Below, piece after piece: positions 25,130-33,530 of a stretch of 64,000 bases of DNA. Source of the stretch: JACKCB01 sp964452775 (GTDB lineage Bacteria; Chloroflexota; Anaerolineae; Promineifilales; Promineifilaceae); the NCBI GenBank assembly GCA_964452775.1, contig CAYVQP010000002.1, positions 115,916 through 179,915 of the forward strand, given 5' to 3'. How positions within the stretch are numbered: the stretch's first letter is position 1; every line of letters starts with the position of its first letter. The position numbers were made by a program, and so were the translations under genes. Below the pieces are notes generated by a model. That model had not been told where the DNA came from, searched no databases, and saw nothing but the letters and a program-made list of their open reading frames with translations.

Positions 25130-27019
25130 TCAGCCTCGCTTTTCACGGGCTGCGGTTTCCAGGATCTCCTGAATACGGGGCAGCATCTCAGCCGGATTAG
25201 GGTGTAAGCCCTCCTGCACCAGCGCTCCCTCGTAAAGCTGTTCAATAGCCAGCTTGATAAAGGGGTCATCCGGCTGATTTGAAACCAACATGGCCAAGTC
25301 AATAATCAGCGGATGGCGCCGGTTAACTTCCAGTATCTTCCTGGGAACCTCGTAATTGCGGTCCAGGTAGCGGCTGATGCGCTCCATTTCGCGGTTCGAC
25401 GCATCTTCGGGCGAAACCAGGCGAACCGGGCTGCTCTTTAACACCTTCGAGCGGCGTACCTCGATGATCCGGTTGCCCAGGGTGGTCACGCAGCGGCCAA
25501 TGAAACGATTGAAGTCAGCATCCGCCAGCTCGAACGGCTCCTCCGGCTCATCCATTTGATCACCCTCGGCCGGCGGCAGCTCCAGGCCGGCATCATCAAT
25601 ATTTCTCAGCTTCTTTCCCTGGTATTCGGTGACTATCGGCGCAATAAAGGCGTCCAGTGGATCCACCCAGTAAAGCACCTCAAGATTTCGCGCCTTGAAG
25701 GGGTCCAGGTGTGGGCTGCGGGAGACTACTGCGGAGTCATCGCCCAGCACGTAGTAAATCTCCTCCTGTGTCTCGGGCATGCGCGCCAGGTATTCATCTA
25801 TCGAGGTAAGCGCCCCTTCAGTGGCGGTGGACTCATATCTGAACAGGGGCAACATCTCGTCCTGTGCGGACGGTTCGAGCGTAAGTCCTTCCTTGAAAAG
25901 GCGCTGATACTCCCGCCAGAAGCGATCATATTTGCCGGCATCGTTCTCAGACAACTGCTTGAGTTCGCGCACGACGCGACGCCGGAGCACTGTGCCCAGG
26001 TGGCGCATAAGGCGGTTGTTTTGTACGGTTTCGCGACTGACATTAAGCGGCAAATCTTCTGAATCGACGATGCCGTCCACGAACTCCAGCCACTTTGGCA
26101 AGAGGTCCGTGCAATATTCCTGGATCAGCACGTTGTGCGAATAGAGCTTGACACCCGGCTCGCGACGGGCGGAGAGGATGTTCCTCTCACGGCGAGCCGG
26201 CACAAACAAGAGCGCTCTAACGTCTACTGGGGCGTCGGATGAGAAATGGATGGTGGCGAGCGGCTCCTCAAAATCCATCGTCATCTGCTGGTAGAAGCTG
26301 TTGTAGTCCTCACTCGACGCCTCTGCCGGCGTCCGTCGCCAAAGCGATTGTTGCTGGTTAGCCTGCTCGCTGCCGACAAAGATGGGGAAGCCCACAAAAT
26401 CGGAATGCTTCTTCACGATTTGCCTGAGCTTCCAGAGGTCGGCAAACTCAGCGGCATCGGATTTCAGCTTGATGTGGATTTCCGTGCCGCGATCCGCTTT
26501 ATCGGCCGCTTCGATGCGGAAGTGATCGTCGCCGCGTGATATCCAGGCAGCGGCCGGCGCATCCGGCTGATAGCTGCGCGAGACCACCCGCACTTCTTCG
26601 GCAACCATGAAAACCGAATAGAAGCCGACGCCAAACTGACCGATCATGTCGAGCGGAGTCTGGCCGCCTTCCTTCGCCTGCGCCAGAAACTCGCGTGCTC
26701 CCGATTGCGCGATGGTGCCGAGATTGCGGGCCAATTCTTCGCCGGTCATGCCGATGCCGCTATCACGAATAATCAGCCACTTTTCGTCCTCGCCCTCCTC
26801 TCGTGGGTCAACATGGATGGCTAGCTCGGCCCCCGGATCAAGCACGTCCTTGTTGGTTAGTGTCTCGAAATGAAGGCGAGTCAACGCATCAGAGGCGTTC
26901 GAGATAAGTTCACGCAGAAAGATTTCCCTCTCCTGGTAAAGGGAATGCACCAGGATGTGTAACAATTGGCGAATTTCGGCCTTGAATGTGTACTCGTTCT
27001 GCGTCTCTGCTGCATCCAT
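25130..27019 (-). CDS. htpG: Molecular chaperone HtpG (Hsp90)
   Basis: A 629-residue cytoplasmic Hsp90. The GHKL ATPase motifs are clear: 'LISNASDALTRL', 'IRDSGIGMT' and 'GQFGVGFYSVFMVA'. The middle domain has 'YSHNVLIQEYC' and 'VDSEDLPLNVSRE'. The start is ATG 27019, which has GGAGG 8 bases upstream; an upstream in-frame TTG at 27046 lacks one. Length and domain order are normal. It converges on the PBP homologue gene and is divergent from a lipoprotein gene. Confidence 0.97.
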   Translation of the reverse strand: MDAAETQNEYTFKAEIRQLLHILVHSLYQEREIFLRELISNASDALTRLHFETLTNKDVLDPGAELAIHVDPREEGEDEKWLIIRDSGIGMTGEELARNLGTIAQSGAREFLAQAKEGGQTPLDMIGQFGVGFYSVFMVAEEVRVVSRSYQPDAPAAAWISRGDDHFRIEAADKADRGTEIHIKLKSDAAEFADLWKLRQIVKKHSDFVGFPIFVGSEQANQQQSLWRRTPAEASSEDYNSFYQQMTMDFEEPLATIHFSSDAPVDVRALLFVPARRERNILSARREPGVKLYSHNVLIQEYCTDLLPKWLEFVDGIVDSEDLPLNVSRETVQNNRLMRHLGTVLRRRVVRELKQLSENDAGKYDRFWREYQRLFKEGLTLEPSAQDEMLPLFRYESTATEGALTSIDEYLARMPETQEEIYYVLGDDSAVVSRSPHLDPFKARNLEVLYWVDPLDAFIAPIVTEYQGKKLRNIDDAGLELPPAEGDQMDEPEEPFELADADFNRFIGRCVTTLGNRIIEVRRSKVLKSSPVRLVSPEDASNREMERISRYLDRNYEVPRKILEVNRRHPLIIDLAMLVSNQPDDPFIKLAIEQLYEGALVQEGLHPNPAEMLPRIQEILETAAREKRG

Positions 27020-27141
27020 GTCCGGGTCCTCCAGTGTCTCGCGCAACTGTAGCTTCGTAGAAACCTGCTTTCGGCGCGCGATGATACCTCAATCGCGTTA
27101 GACTTGCGTAAGAGACATGGTGAACAAGACATCACCACGAG

Positions 27142-27184
27142 GTTAAGCATTGCGCAAGGATGCCATTTGGCAATGCGGCTTAAC
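27142..27184. repeat. Inverted repeat overlapping lipoprotein promoter
   Basis: GTTAAGCATTGC (27142-27153) and GCAATGCGGCTTAAC (27170-27184) are inverted copies with a 3-base insertion in one arm. The right arm covers the -35 box of the promoter at 27167-27194, so it could be an operator. Confidence 0.4.
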
Positions 27185-27194
27185 TATGTATTAT
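27167..27194 (+). promoter_or_regulatory. Promoter of lipoprotein gene
   Basis: TTGGCA (27167-27172), a 16-base spacer and TATTAT (27189-27194); the start near 27201 leaves a 50-base leader ending in AGGAG before ATG 27252. Confidence 0.55.
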
Positions 27195-27251
27195 TGTGAG
27201 CAGACCGAAAGGGGTGCATTCAATTGTCGGCAAGATGAAGAGGAGAAAATT

Positions 27252-27899
27252 ATGAAGAGAGTCTTTCTGTACGCGTTCCTTGTTCTCTTACTTGTGGCCT
27301 GCGGCGGGGGCGCTGAGCCGGCGGCGAACAGCAATGGCGCCGCCAGCGATAGCGGCAGTGCAGCTGATACAGACACCGCCGATGAAGCTGCTGAGCCAGC
27401 AGAGGAAGAAGCCGAACCGACTGCCGAGGAGCAGAACGCTGAAGACGCAGGCGCGGCCGAGGAGAGCGCCGCCACCGAGGAGCCTGCCGCGGCCGAGGAG
27501 CCTGCCGCAGCAGAAGAGCCGGCGGAGGAAGCCGCTGGTGAGGCTGCAGCCGGAGATGGCGAAGGCGTTTACTTCGGTATTGACCCTGAGACCGGCCTGG
27601 AGATCAATCCTGTTCCAATCCCATTCGGAGTTGAGTTTATCGCTCGTGGGGAAGTAATCGGCATGAATCTTACTCCGCAGGAGAAACCCGAGTTCGTGAT
27701 ACGCTCGCCCGCCGGCCAGACCTATCGGATCGCTACCCAGGGACTCGACCAAATATTCCTCTTAGACGGCAGCCAGCTGAAACCATTTGAGTATCGGCTG
27801 AAAATGGAAGCGATGGCTACTGCGTACTTCCCGCCCACCGCCAGTCTCTCCGATGTGCTGACGTCAGACGATTTCGTCATAGTTACGCTACCCGAATAG
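27252..27899 (+). CDS. Putative lipoprotein with Ala/Glu-rich linker
   Basis: A 215-residue secreted lipoprotein of unknown function. The signal peptide ends in a lipobox 'LLVACGGG' with the lipidated Cys near residue 17. About 80 residues of Ala/Glu/Asp-rich low-complexity sequence follow, with repeats of 'EEPAAAEEPA', then a compact C-terminal domain of about 110 residues starting at 'VYFGIDPETGLEINP'. The start ATG 27252 is set by AGGAG 6 bases upstream and by the signal peptide. The acidic spacer probably holds the domain away from the membrane. I do not recognise the C-terminal domain. Confidence 0.8.
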   Translation: MKRVFLYAFLVLLLVACGGGAEPAANSNGAASDSGSAADTDTADEAAEPAEEEAEPTAEEQNAEDAGAAEESAATEEPAAAEEPAAAEEPAEEAAGEAAAGDGEGVYFGIDPETGLEINPVPIPFGVEFIARGEVIGMNLTPQEKPEFVIRSPAGQTYRIATQGLDQIFLLDGSQLKPFEYRLKMEAMATAYFPPTASLSDVLTSDDFVIVTLPE

Positions 27900-27951
27900 G
27901 CAAACCCGCAGCAGCGGAGGCAACTACGGTCGTCAGGTAGGTTAAAAGAAT

Positions 27952-27985
27952 CAGACCCGGCAACTCGCCGGGTCTGTTGCTATTC
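27952..27985 (+). terminator. Terminator after lipoprotein gene
   Basis: CAGACCCGGC-AACTC-GCCGGGTCTG, a 10-bp stem with a 5-base loop, followed by a weak T-rich tail (TTGCTATTCG). Confidence 0.65.
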
Positions 27986-28038
27986 GTCCAGATTCACAGC
28001 CAGGTCAGTGAACCGGCGCCCCACGTAATATGAACCAT

Positions 28039-29025
28039 TTATCGCCGGCGTACGAAGTAAACAACTACGCCGGCAATAATTAACCCTGCACCGATCATAG
28101 GCAGCCAGTCTACCATTGGAACAGCCGTAGCCGCTGCCTGATTGTCGGCCTCCAGCGGGGCCGCCGTGGGCGCTTGTCCGGCAGGGTTGCCGGTTGAAAC
28201 GAGGGCGGACGTGGGCGCCATCACGGCTGTCGCTGTGACTTCCGGACCGGCCCCACCTGTATTGATGACATCTGGCGCGACCGCTCCGGCCTCTGCCACA
28301 GCGCTGCTGGTGGCGGTACTCGCCGGCTGCGTGGGGGTCTCAGGCAACCGGGTAGCCGTTGGCTGCCGGGTTGGGCTGGGTGTCCGCGAAGGCGTAGCGC
28401 TTGGCGGCGGTGTGCAGGCAGGATTCGGCGTTGGGTTCCAGGCCGGTCCCTTTGTTGGCGTGGCGCCGGAGGGCAGGGAAGGAGGAGGAACGAGCGGCAG
28501 CGCGCCGGTGTATCCCTGGATGGTGACCGATTCATCGGCGACCCATCCCGGCGTTCCGTCCGACAACATCGTCAACCACCAGGGAGCGTCAGCTGCACGG
28601 CCAATGACTGGTCTCACTTCCAGAAATTCAATCGCGCCAACAACCGCATATTCCTCGCCCGGGCCGCTGCGGACGTTTACCCGGCCGGATGTGGCCTGTA
28701 ATGTGGGCTCCAGGCTGCATGGCTGGGCGACAGCGAACTGTCCGCCGGGCGCGGATGGCGGGGGTGTGAAGGGCAGGGTTGCCGTCGCGGTAGCTTCTGG
28801 AATCTGGGTGGCGGTAGGTTCAGTGGTGGGCGGCGGCGGAGGTTCATCGGTCGGAGTGGGATTGCCACCTCCTCCGGTTGGGGGCGTGGTGGGCGTAATT
28901 TCCGGCGTGGGTGTGCGGGTAGGAATTGTCTGGTAGGGCGGCGCGGCGCTGATGCGCGCCGGCGGAATAGACAGCAGCAGGAGCATCAACACCAGCCAAA
29001 TGATCACTTTTTGCATTTTACTCAT
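28039..29025 (-). CDS. Secreted SH3-domain protein with C-terminal anchor
   Basis: A 328-residue surface protein. The start ATG 29025 has AAAGGGA upstream and opens a signal peptide ('KVIIWLVLMLLLLSIPPARISA'-like). A Thr/Pro linker precedes one bacterial SH3 domain (about 110-190; 'RVNVRSGPGEEYAVVGAI'), which typically binds peptides or wall material. A second Thr/Pro/Ala linker leads to the C-terminal 'DWLPMIGAGLIIAGVVVYF' plus RRR. That end has the layout of a sortase signal (LPxxG, hydrophobic stretch, basic tail) but with Ile where Thr is expected. It is the last gene of the long minus-strand surface cluster. Confidence 0.82.
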   Translation of the reverse strand: MSKMQKVIIWLVLMLLLLSIPPARISAAPPYQTIPTRTPTPEITPTTPPTGGGGNPTPTDEPPPPPTTEPTATQIPEATATATLPFTPPPSAPGGQFAVAQPCSLEPTLQATSGRVNVRSGPGEEYAVVGAIEFLEVRPVIGRAADAPWWLTMLSDGTPGWVADESVTIQGYTGALPLVPPPSLPSGATPTKGPAWNPTPNPACTPPPSATPSRTPSPTRQPTATRLPETPTQPASTATSSAVAEAGAVAPDVINTGGAGPEVTATAVMAPTSALVSTGNPAGQAPTAAPLEADNQAAATAVPMVDWLPMIGAGLIIAGVVVYFVRRR

Positions 29026-29074
29026 TGGACAATCCCTTTGTTGCAATATGGGATAACCAGATCTCCCCTTGTTG

Positions 29075-31090
29075 CTAACGGAAGAGTACCGAAAACTCCA
29101 GGTCTCTGTCAAGCTCGGCGACAAATGTGACCGTCTGTCCGTCCACCGACTCTGGCGGCGGCGTGGCGGACACAAACACGGCGTTTGCCGGGAGCGTAAC
29201 TTGAACCGTCAACGACCTGGCAGGAACGCCGGCCTGTTTGGCAACCTTGAGCCGGTAAACGCTCAAATCGCCATCAGTCACTACTATGGCTGGCGGCAAC
29301 TGGTACTTGAAATACGTAGTCAGCGTTTCGCCTACGGGAAGCAGCAGGAAATTCGAGAAAGTCGCGAAGGCTGGATGCTCGAAGATCGTCTCCGCCGGCT
29401 GATCCCAACCACGCCCATTGTAAAACGCCGACGCCGGGGCGGAATGGTGAGCGGAGTCCAGCAATTCACTCCCGGCCGGGGCATAGACGCGCAGATAGTT
29501 CCAGTAGCAGCCGGAAATCAACTCCTCGTAGCGCCCGCCCTGGTAGACCTCTTCCCGACCCTGAGTGCATGGTTCGCCGTCTGATTCGCCGCCATGAATG
29601 TACTCCAGGTTCAGATCGGCGATTCCCCCGCCGGCATCTTCCAGCGAAACAGCGTAGTCAATGGCGCTGTCAATGAGCGGGTTGACCTTGTTGTAGCCAA
29701 CGTTTGCGTCCGTGACCATCAGGAAATCCTGCCCGGCCGGATTGTCCAGCCGGCCGTCCCAGTCCAGTTGGTCGAGCGTGGCGGACACCTGGGGGTCGCG
29801 CATGTAGATCTGAAGGTGCTTCTGCGCGATGGACTCAATCATGGTGTCGGCGAGGTAGACCGGATCAATAGACGTGAAGCCACCTTCCAGCCGGCTTTGA
29901 AGCGCCGCGGCAAATGGGCCCAGGAAGTCCTTCCGGTTGTGCAGCCATTCCAGGCGATCTTCTCCTTCGCCCGGCCCCCAGGCTGCGCGCAGTTCATCAA
30001 TCACGTTTTCCTGTGTGGCGACCACGCCCAACTCCGGGACAACAATCGGGCCGGTAACTGCCAGCAAGCCGGCGACAAATTGCTGGTCAATTGCCATCGC
30101 TCCGTCCAGTTGAGGCAGCTCGAGGCTGTAGCCGGCGAGGCTAATTGCTTGCTCGGCGCTGGTCGGGTAGTCAGGCCAGAAGTTGGCGTCGCGAAAGAGG
30201 AACAACTCCAGCCCCATCAGCTCGTACAGCGGTTGGGGAGGAAAGTCAAACGACTGTTCGCGCCAGGAGCCAACAAGATTGGCGTCAATGAATTCCAGGT
30301 TGACAAGCTCCCCATTTTCGACGGTCAGCACGCCAAGCCCACTGATGAAACCGCCGGTTGGGCGCAGTTCATCCTGATTTTGGGCAATCAACAAGTAGGT
30401 GCGCGGCCCATCCATGCCCATGACATGCGGAAGTACCGGCGCGAGCTTCAAGAAGCCGGAAGCCAGTGGTAGGCGAGAATCAAACTGGTCGAACAAAGCA
30501 GCAACGCGCCCATCCAGGGCTTCTACGTTGTCAATCTCATTCCGCGCCGCGATGAGACGCTCCAATTCGCGGTTGCTCTGTGCCAGGTCGCCCTGCGCAT
30601 TACTGATGGCGTACACCAGTTCCGGCAGCGGAGTTCCGCCCTCTTCCTCGCCCAACAGCGCCGGGAGGGCAGGCTTGAGACCACGTAGGGCGTAGCCGGC
30701 GGCCGCGGTTCCGGCATCGGCCATGACCAACAGTTGGGGGGCCGCTGCCAGGGTAGGTCCGTATCGCGGAATCCAGCCAAGCCGGCTGATGATCGGCATG
30801 AACGGAGACAATTCGCGCTCTAAGGTGAGCACATCGGTGCGCAGCCCATTAACCAGCGATTCCAGTTCCTCAGGAGTCATCTGCGTGAGGCCGGAATCTA
30901 GCAATCTCTCCGCCGATGCCTGATGGGCCAACAGCGACTGAGTTGTCTGGTACAACCGCCACCCTTTCAGGCCGGCCCAGAGGAGTAGGAGTAGCAGTCC
31001 TGCCAGTACAAAGTAGAGCGGCGCTCGCGAAGGCGTTCGTTCGCGCATCTGCTCTACAGGCAGCTCCTGTTCCTGTGCGATATGATCCAA
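29075..31090 (-). CDS. DUF4012 domain-containing membrane-anchored protein
   Basis: A 671-residue protein with one N-terminal membrane segment (about 24-43) and a large extracellular DUF4012 region, visible from 'LGWIPRYGPTLAAAPQLLVMAD', 'YLLIAQNQDELRPTGGFIS' and 'FRDANFWPDYPTSAEQA'. DUF4012 proteins are commonly found in exopolysaccharide and capsule clusters of Actinobacteria and Chloroflexi, but their biochemistry is not known to me. The start is a TTG at 31090 backed by AAGGAGA 9 bases upstream. The gene lies 21 bases after the DUF2723 gene and 49 bases before the SH3 gene, so all three are probably co-transcribed. Confidence 0.88.
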   Translation of the reverse strand: MDHIAQEQELPVEQMRERTPSRAPLYFVLAGLLLLLLWAGLKGWRLYQTTQSLLAHQASAERLLDSGLTQMTPEELESLVNGLRTDVLTLERELSPFMPIISRLGWIPRYGPTLAAAPQLLVMADAGTAAAGYALRGLKPALPALLGEEEGGTPLPELVYAISNAQGDLAQSNRELERLIAARNEIDNVEALDGRVAALFDQFDSRLPLASGFLKLAPVLPHVMGMDGPRTYLLIAQNQDELRPTGGFISGLGVLTVENGELVNLEFIDANLVGSWREQSFDFPPQPLYELMGLELFLFRDANFWPDYPTSAEQAISLAGYSLELPQLDGAMAIDQQFVAGLLAVTGPIVVPELGVVATQENVIDELRAAWGPGEGEDRLEWLHNRKDFLGPFAAALQSRLEGGFTSIDPVYLADTMIESIAQKHLQIYMRDPQVSATLDQLDWDGRLDNPAGQDFLMVTDANVGYNKVNPLIDSAIDYAVSLEDAGGGIADLNLEYIHGGESDGEPCTQGREEVYQGGRYEELISGCYWNYLRVYAPAGSELLDSAHHSAPASAFYNGRGWDQPAETIFEHPAFATFSNFLLLPVGETLTTYFKYQLPPAIVVTDGDLSVYRLKVAKQAGVPARSLTVQVTLPANAVFVSATPPPESVDGQTVTFVAELDRDLEFSVLFR

Positions 31091-31111
31091 TGCGCCTTAT
31101 CTCCTTGGGCC

Positions 31112-32506
31112 TTATGGCGATGCGCAGCTCAAATAGGGTTCAACTGTCAGGCTTACGCTACAAATTGGTCGGTGGCTGTTCTCACTTTCAAAGGCTGTCA
31201 GATCATCGACCTTCAGGCGCATCAAGTCAGGATATTGCCGTCCGAGTCGCTGCCGATACCAGTCAAAAGCGAACAAATTACGATCGACCAACGCAATGTC
31301 AGGGCGCTCACCTACCACCGATTGATAATACCAGAGCGCGAAGATCGTGCTGTCCCCCGGCGACATGAGTAACGCATCCTGAGGTGCTGCCTGCAATACC
31401 CTGGAGGCGCGACCAACCACATCAAGGTTATTGCTAAGATCGTATCTCGCGTAGTTTACCATGAGGAGTGCCGCCGGCAATAGCATGGCCGCCCACCCAA
31501 GGTAATGCAGCCCGTACGCTAAGTAAAGGCTCAGGATCAGCAATCCCGGCAAGAAGTAGAGGGCAGCATCAACAGCATCATAGGCAAGCGCATAGGCGGC
31601 GTACAGGGTCACGGTCAGGAGCATCAGCCAGTGCAACTTACGGTCAGTACTCTGCTGGATTATCACGCCGGCAGCCAGCACACCAACACCCAAATAGACG
31701 AACTGTCCCAGAAAAGATAACCCGTAGTCCAGAACGCGTGGGGTCCACGCCGTGAAGGGAACACCAAAGACGTTGGGCTGATAAAGACGCGCGCTGACGA
31801 GCCACCACCAGCCGGCCGGCGTAGTGGGATCACCCCAAACAACGGGACTGTCGCCGGCAGCCAGGAAAGGGATGAGCAAGAATGGAGTGAGACCGAGCAG
31901 CGTGGCGCTAAGGGCGATGGGCCAATCGCGCCGGGGGATTGTGCCGGCGACCAGGGGAACCATCAGCAGCGATGTCAGGTGTGTGGTGATGCTCAAGCCA
32001 AGCAGCAGGCCTGTCAACCAGGAGGCGCGACAGCCAAGCAGCGACCACAACATGATCGACAGGACGGCAAGGTTCAGCGCATAGACTTCGGTGACGGTCG
32101 CTTGGCCCCAGACGAGCGGCATGAAGGCAAATGAGAGGCCGGCGGCAACCTGGACGTACTGTCGCTTTGCGCCGGAACCTGTTTTCGTTCGCAGCAGTAC
32201 GCCGGAGGTGGCCGCCACAAAGGCCGCCGCCAGCGCAACACACACAGCGGAAAACAGGTTGTATCTCCAGGCAATCTCTCCCAGAGGCAGGAAACTGAAA
32301 AAGTGTGCAAGGATGAGGTAGGTCGGATAGCCGGGGGGATGGGCGACCCCTAGGGTGCGCGAAGCGGTGATCAATTCACCGCCGTCAAAGCTATGATGCG
32401 CCCAGGTAATCCCAGGAGCCAGGGTAAGCAGGTAGACAGTTAGTGATACAAAGAAGACAAGCAGCGACGGTACAAACTCGGTAAAGCGAATGGAGGGGAA
32501 TCGCAT
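31112..32506 (-). CDS. DUF2723-family multi-pass membrane glycosyltransferase
   Basis: A 464-residue GT-C-fold membrane protein. After the first membrane helix comes the DUF2723 signature 'HHSFDGGELITASRTLGVAHPPG', holding the acidic residues of the catalytic loop, then 'YLILAHFFSFLPLGEIAWRYNLFSA'. About eleven hydrophobic segments follow; the C-terminal ~90 residues are soluble ('SPGDSTIFALWYYQSVVGERPD'). The family is thought to transfer sugars from polyprenyl phosphate. It is a shorter paralogue of the 14089-16881 protein. ATG 32506, 12 bases after the SDR stop, is preferred because the conserved sequence starts there; the frame extends further into the SDR gene. Confidence 0.85.
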   Translation of the reverse strand: MRFPSIRFTEFVPSLLVFFVSLTVYLLTLAPGITWAHHSFDGGELITASRTLGVAHPPGYPTYLILAHFFSFLPLGEIAWRYNLFSAVCVALAAAFVAATSGVLLRTKTGSGAKRQYVQVAAGLSFAFMPLVWGQATVTEVYALNLAVLSIMLWSLLGCRASWLTGLLLGLSITTHLTSLLMVPLVAGTIPRRDWPIALSATLLGLTPFLLIPFLAAGDSPVVWGDPTTPAGWWWLVSARLYQPNVFGVPFTAWTPRVLDYGLSFLGQFVYLGVGVLAAGVIIQQSTDRKLHWLMLLTVTLYAAYALAYDAVDAALYFLPGLLILSLYLAYGLHYLGWAAMLLPAALLMVNYARYDLSNNLDVVGRASRVLQAAPQDALLMSPGDSTIFALWYYQSVVGERPDIALVDRNLFAFDWYRQRLGRQYPDLMRLKVDDLTAFESENSHRPICSVSLTVEPYLSCASP

Positions 32507-32517
32507 TTGCCCGAGAA

Positions 32518-33384
32518 TCAGTACAGGCTGACCAATTGGGCGCTTACGTCCCACAGGCGACGAGCGACAACGCCGTCATAGGAGGCGGGAGAGGATGGCA
32601 GCGGCCGGCGGTCGCGGAAATAGCCGCCGGTTGTGTCCTGCACCTCAGCGGAGACGGCGAGGAAGATGGGAGTTTCGGCGCCCTTTTCGGGACTGGAGCC
32701 AAACCGGCTCAATTGCCTACCACGCTCATCCGGCGCGCCCATGTAGTTGTGCAGCAACCGGGTGTTGATTACGCCGGGGTGGACGGCGTTGATGGTGACT
32801 TCCTTATCCGGTAGCCGGCGGGCAAGTTCATAGGTAAAGAGGATATTGGCGAGTTTGGTCCAGGCGTAGACGGCGCTGGGCTGATAGTCGCGCTCCGACT
32901 GTATATCGTCGAAGGGAATCGCAGCTCCGGCATGGGTCTGTGAGGAGATATTGATCACGCGCGCCGGCTTGCTTGCCAAAAGGTGGTCCAGCAGCAAATT
33001 GGTCAGCAGGAAAGGAGCCAGATGATTAACGGCAAGCTGCATCTCCAGACCCTCGTCCGTTAGCTGACGCTGCGGCGGGATAATTGCGGCATTATTGATC
33101 AGTACATGAACGGAAGGGGATCTCTGCACTATCTCCTCTGCCAGACGTCTGACCTGCATCATCGAGGCCAGGTCAGCCAGCAAGAGTGAAACGTGAGGGT
33201 TGCCCGTGGCCTGCCTGATTTCGTTTAGCGCGGCGACGCCGCGCGCTTCATCACGGCTGACCAGGAGCACTTGAGCGCCAAGCGCCGCCAGGCCGTGGGC
33301 GATGGCTTTGCCGATGCCGGCGCTGGCCCCCGTTACCACGCAGACGCGCTCACCGATGTCGTCCGGCGCTTGGATTTCGTTCAT
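32518..33384 (-). CDS. Short-chain dehydrogenase/reductase
   Basis: A 288-residue classical-type SDR. The nucleotide-binding 'VTGASAGIGKAIA' (about 18-30), the 'NNAA' motif, the catalytic Ser in 'VINISSQTHAG' and the 'YAWTKLAN' Tyr-x-x-x-Lys pair are all present. The sequence resembles the retinol-dehydrogenase/WWOX-like group, which gives no reliable substrate. It is an NAD(P)H-dependent oxidoreductase acting in the cytoplasm. In this cluster it might modify a sugar or lipid precursor, but that is inference from position only. Its ATG overlaps the stop of a possible 48-residue ORF. Confidence 0.88.
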   Translation of the reverse strand: MNEIQAPDDIGERVCVVTGASAGIGKAIAHGLAALGAQVLLVSRDEARGVAALNEIRQATGNPHVSLLLADLASMMQVRRLAEEIVQRSPSVHVLINNAAIIPPQRQLTDEGLEMQLAVNHLAPFLLTNLLLDHLLASKPARVINISSQTHAGAAIPFDDIQSERDYQPSAVYAWTKLANILFTYELARRLPDKEVTINAVHPGVINTRLLHNYMGAPDERGRQLSRFGSSPEKGAETPIFLAVSAEVQDTTGGYFRDRRPLPSSPASYDGVVARRLWDVSAQLVSLY

Positions 33385-33527
33385 TCTCGTTCCTGGCCTG
33401 GTACGCCCGTTGCGCCGACGTCACATCTGGCCCGGTTTGAATGCTCATCCACTTCGCGTGTGTTCAGCAAGGGTAAACGCTGCATGCCGTCATTGGGGCT
33501 ACACATGGGAACCGAGAACCTGGCCAT
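33381..33527 (-). CDS. Possible small ORF filling the GT2-SDR gap
   Basis: A 48-codon frame (start 33527, stop 33381) begins 3 bases after the stop of the GT2 fusion gene and ends in an ATGA overlap with the SDR start, so it fills the gap exactly. The peptide is hydrophilic, has two Cys, no membrane segment and no family I recognise. It has no clear ribosome-binding site and uses rare codons such as AGG and AGA. The fit to the gap is the only evidence for it; a chance frame is about as likely. Confidence 0.28.
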   Translation of the reverse strand: MARFSVPMCSPNDGMQRLPLLNTREVDEHSNRARCDVGATGVPGQERE

Positions 33528-33530
33528 CGG

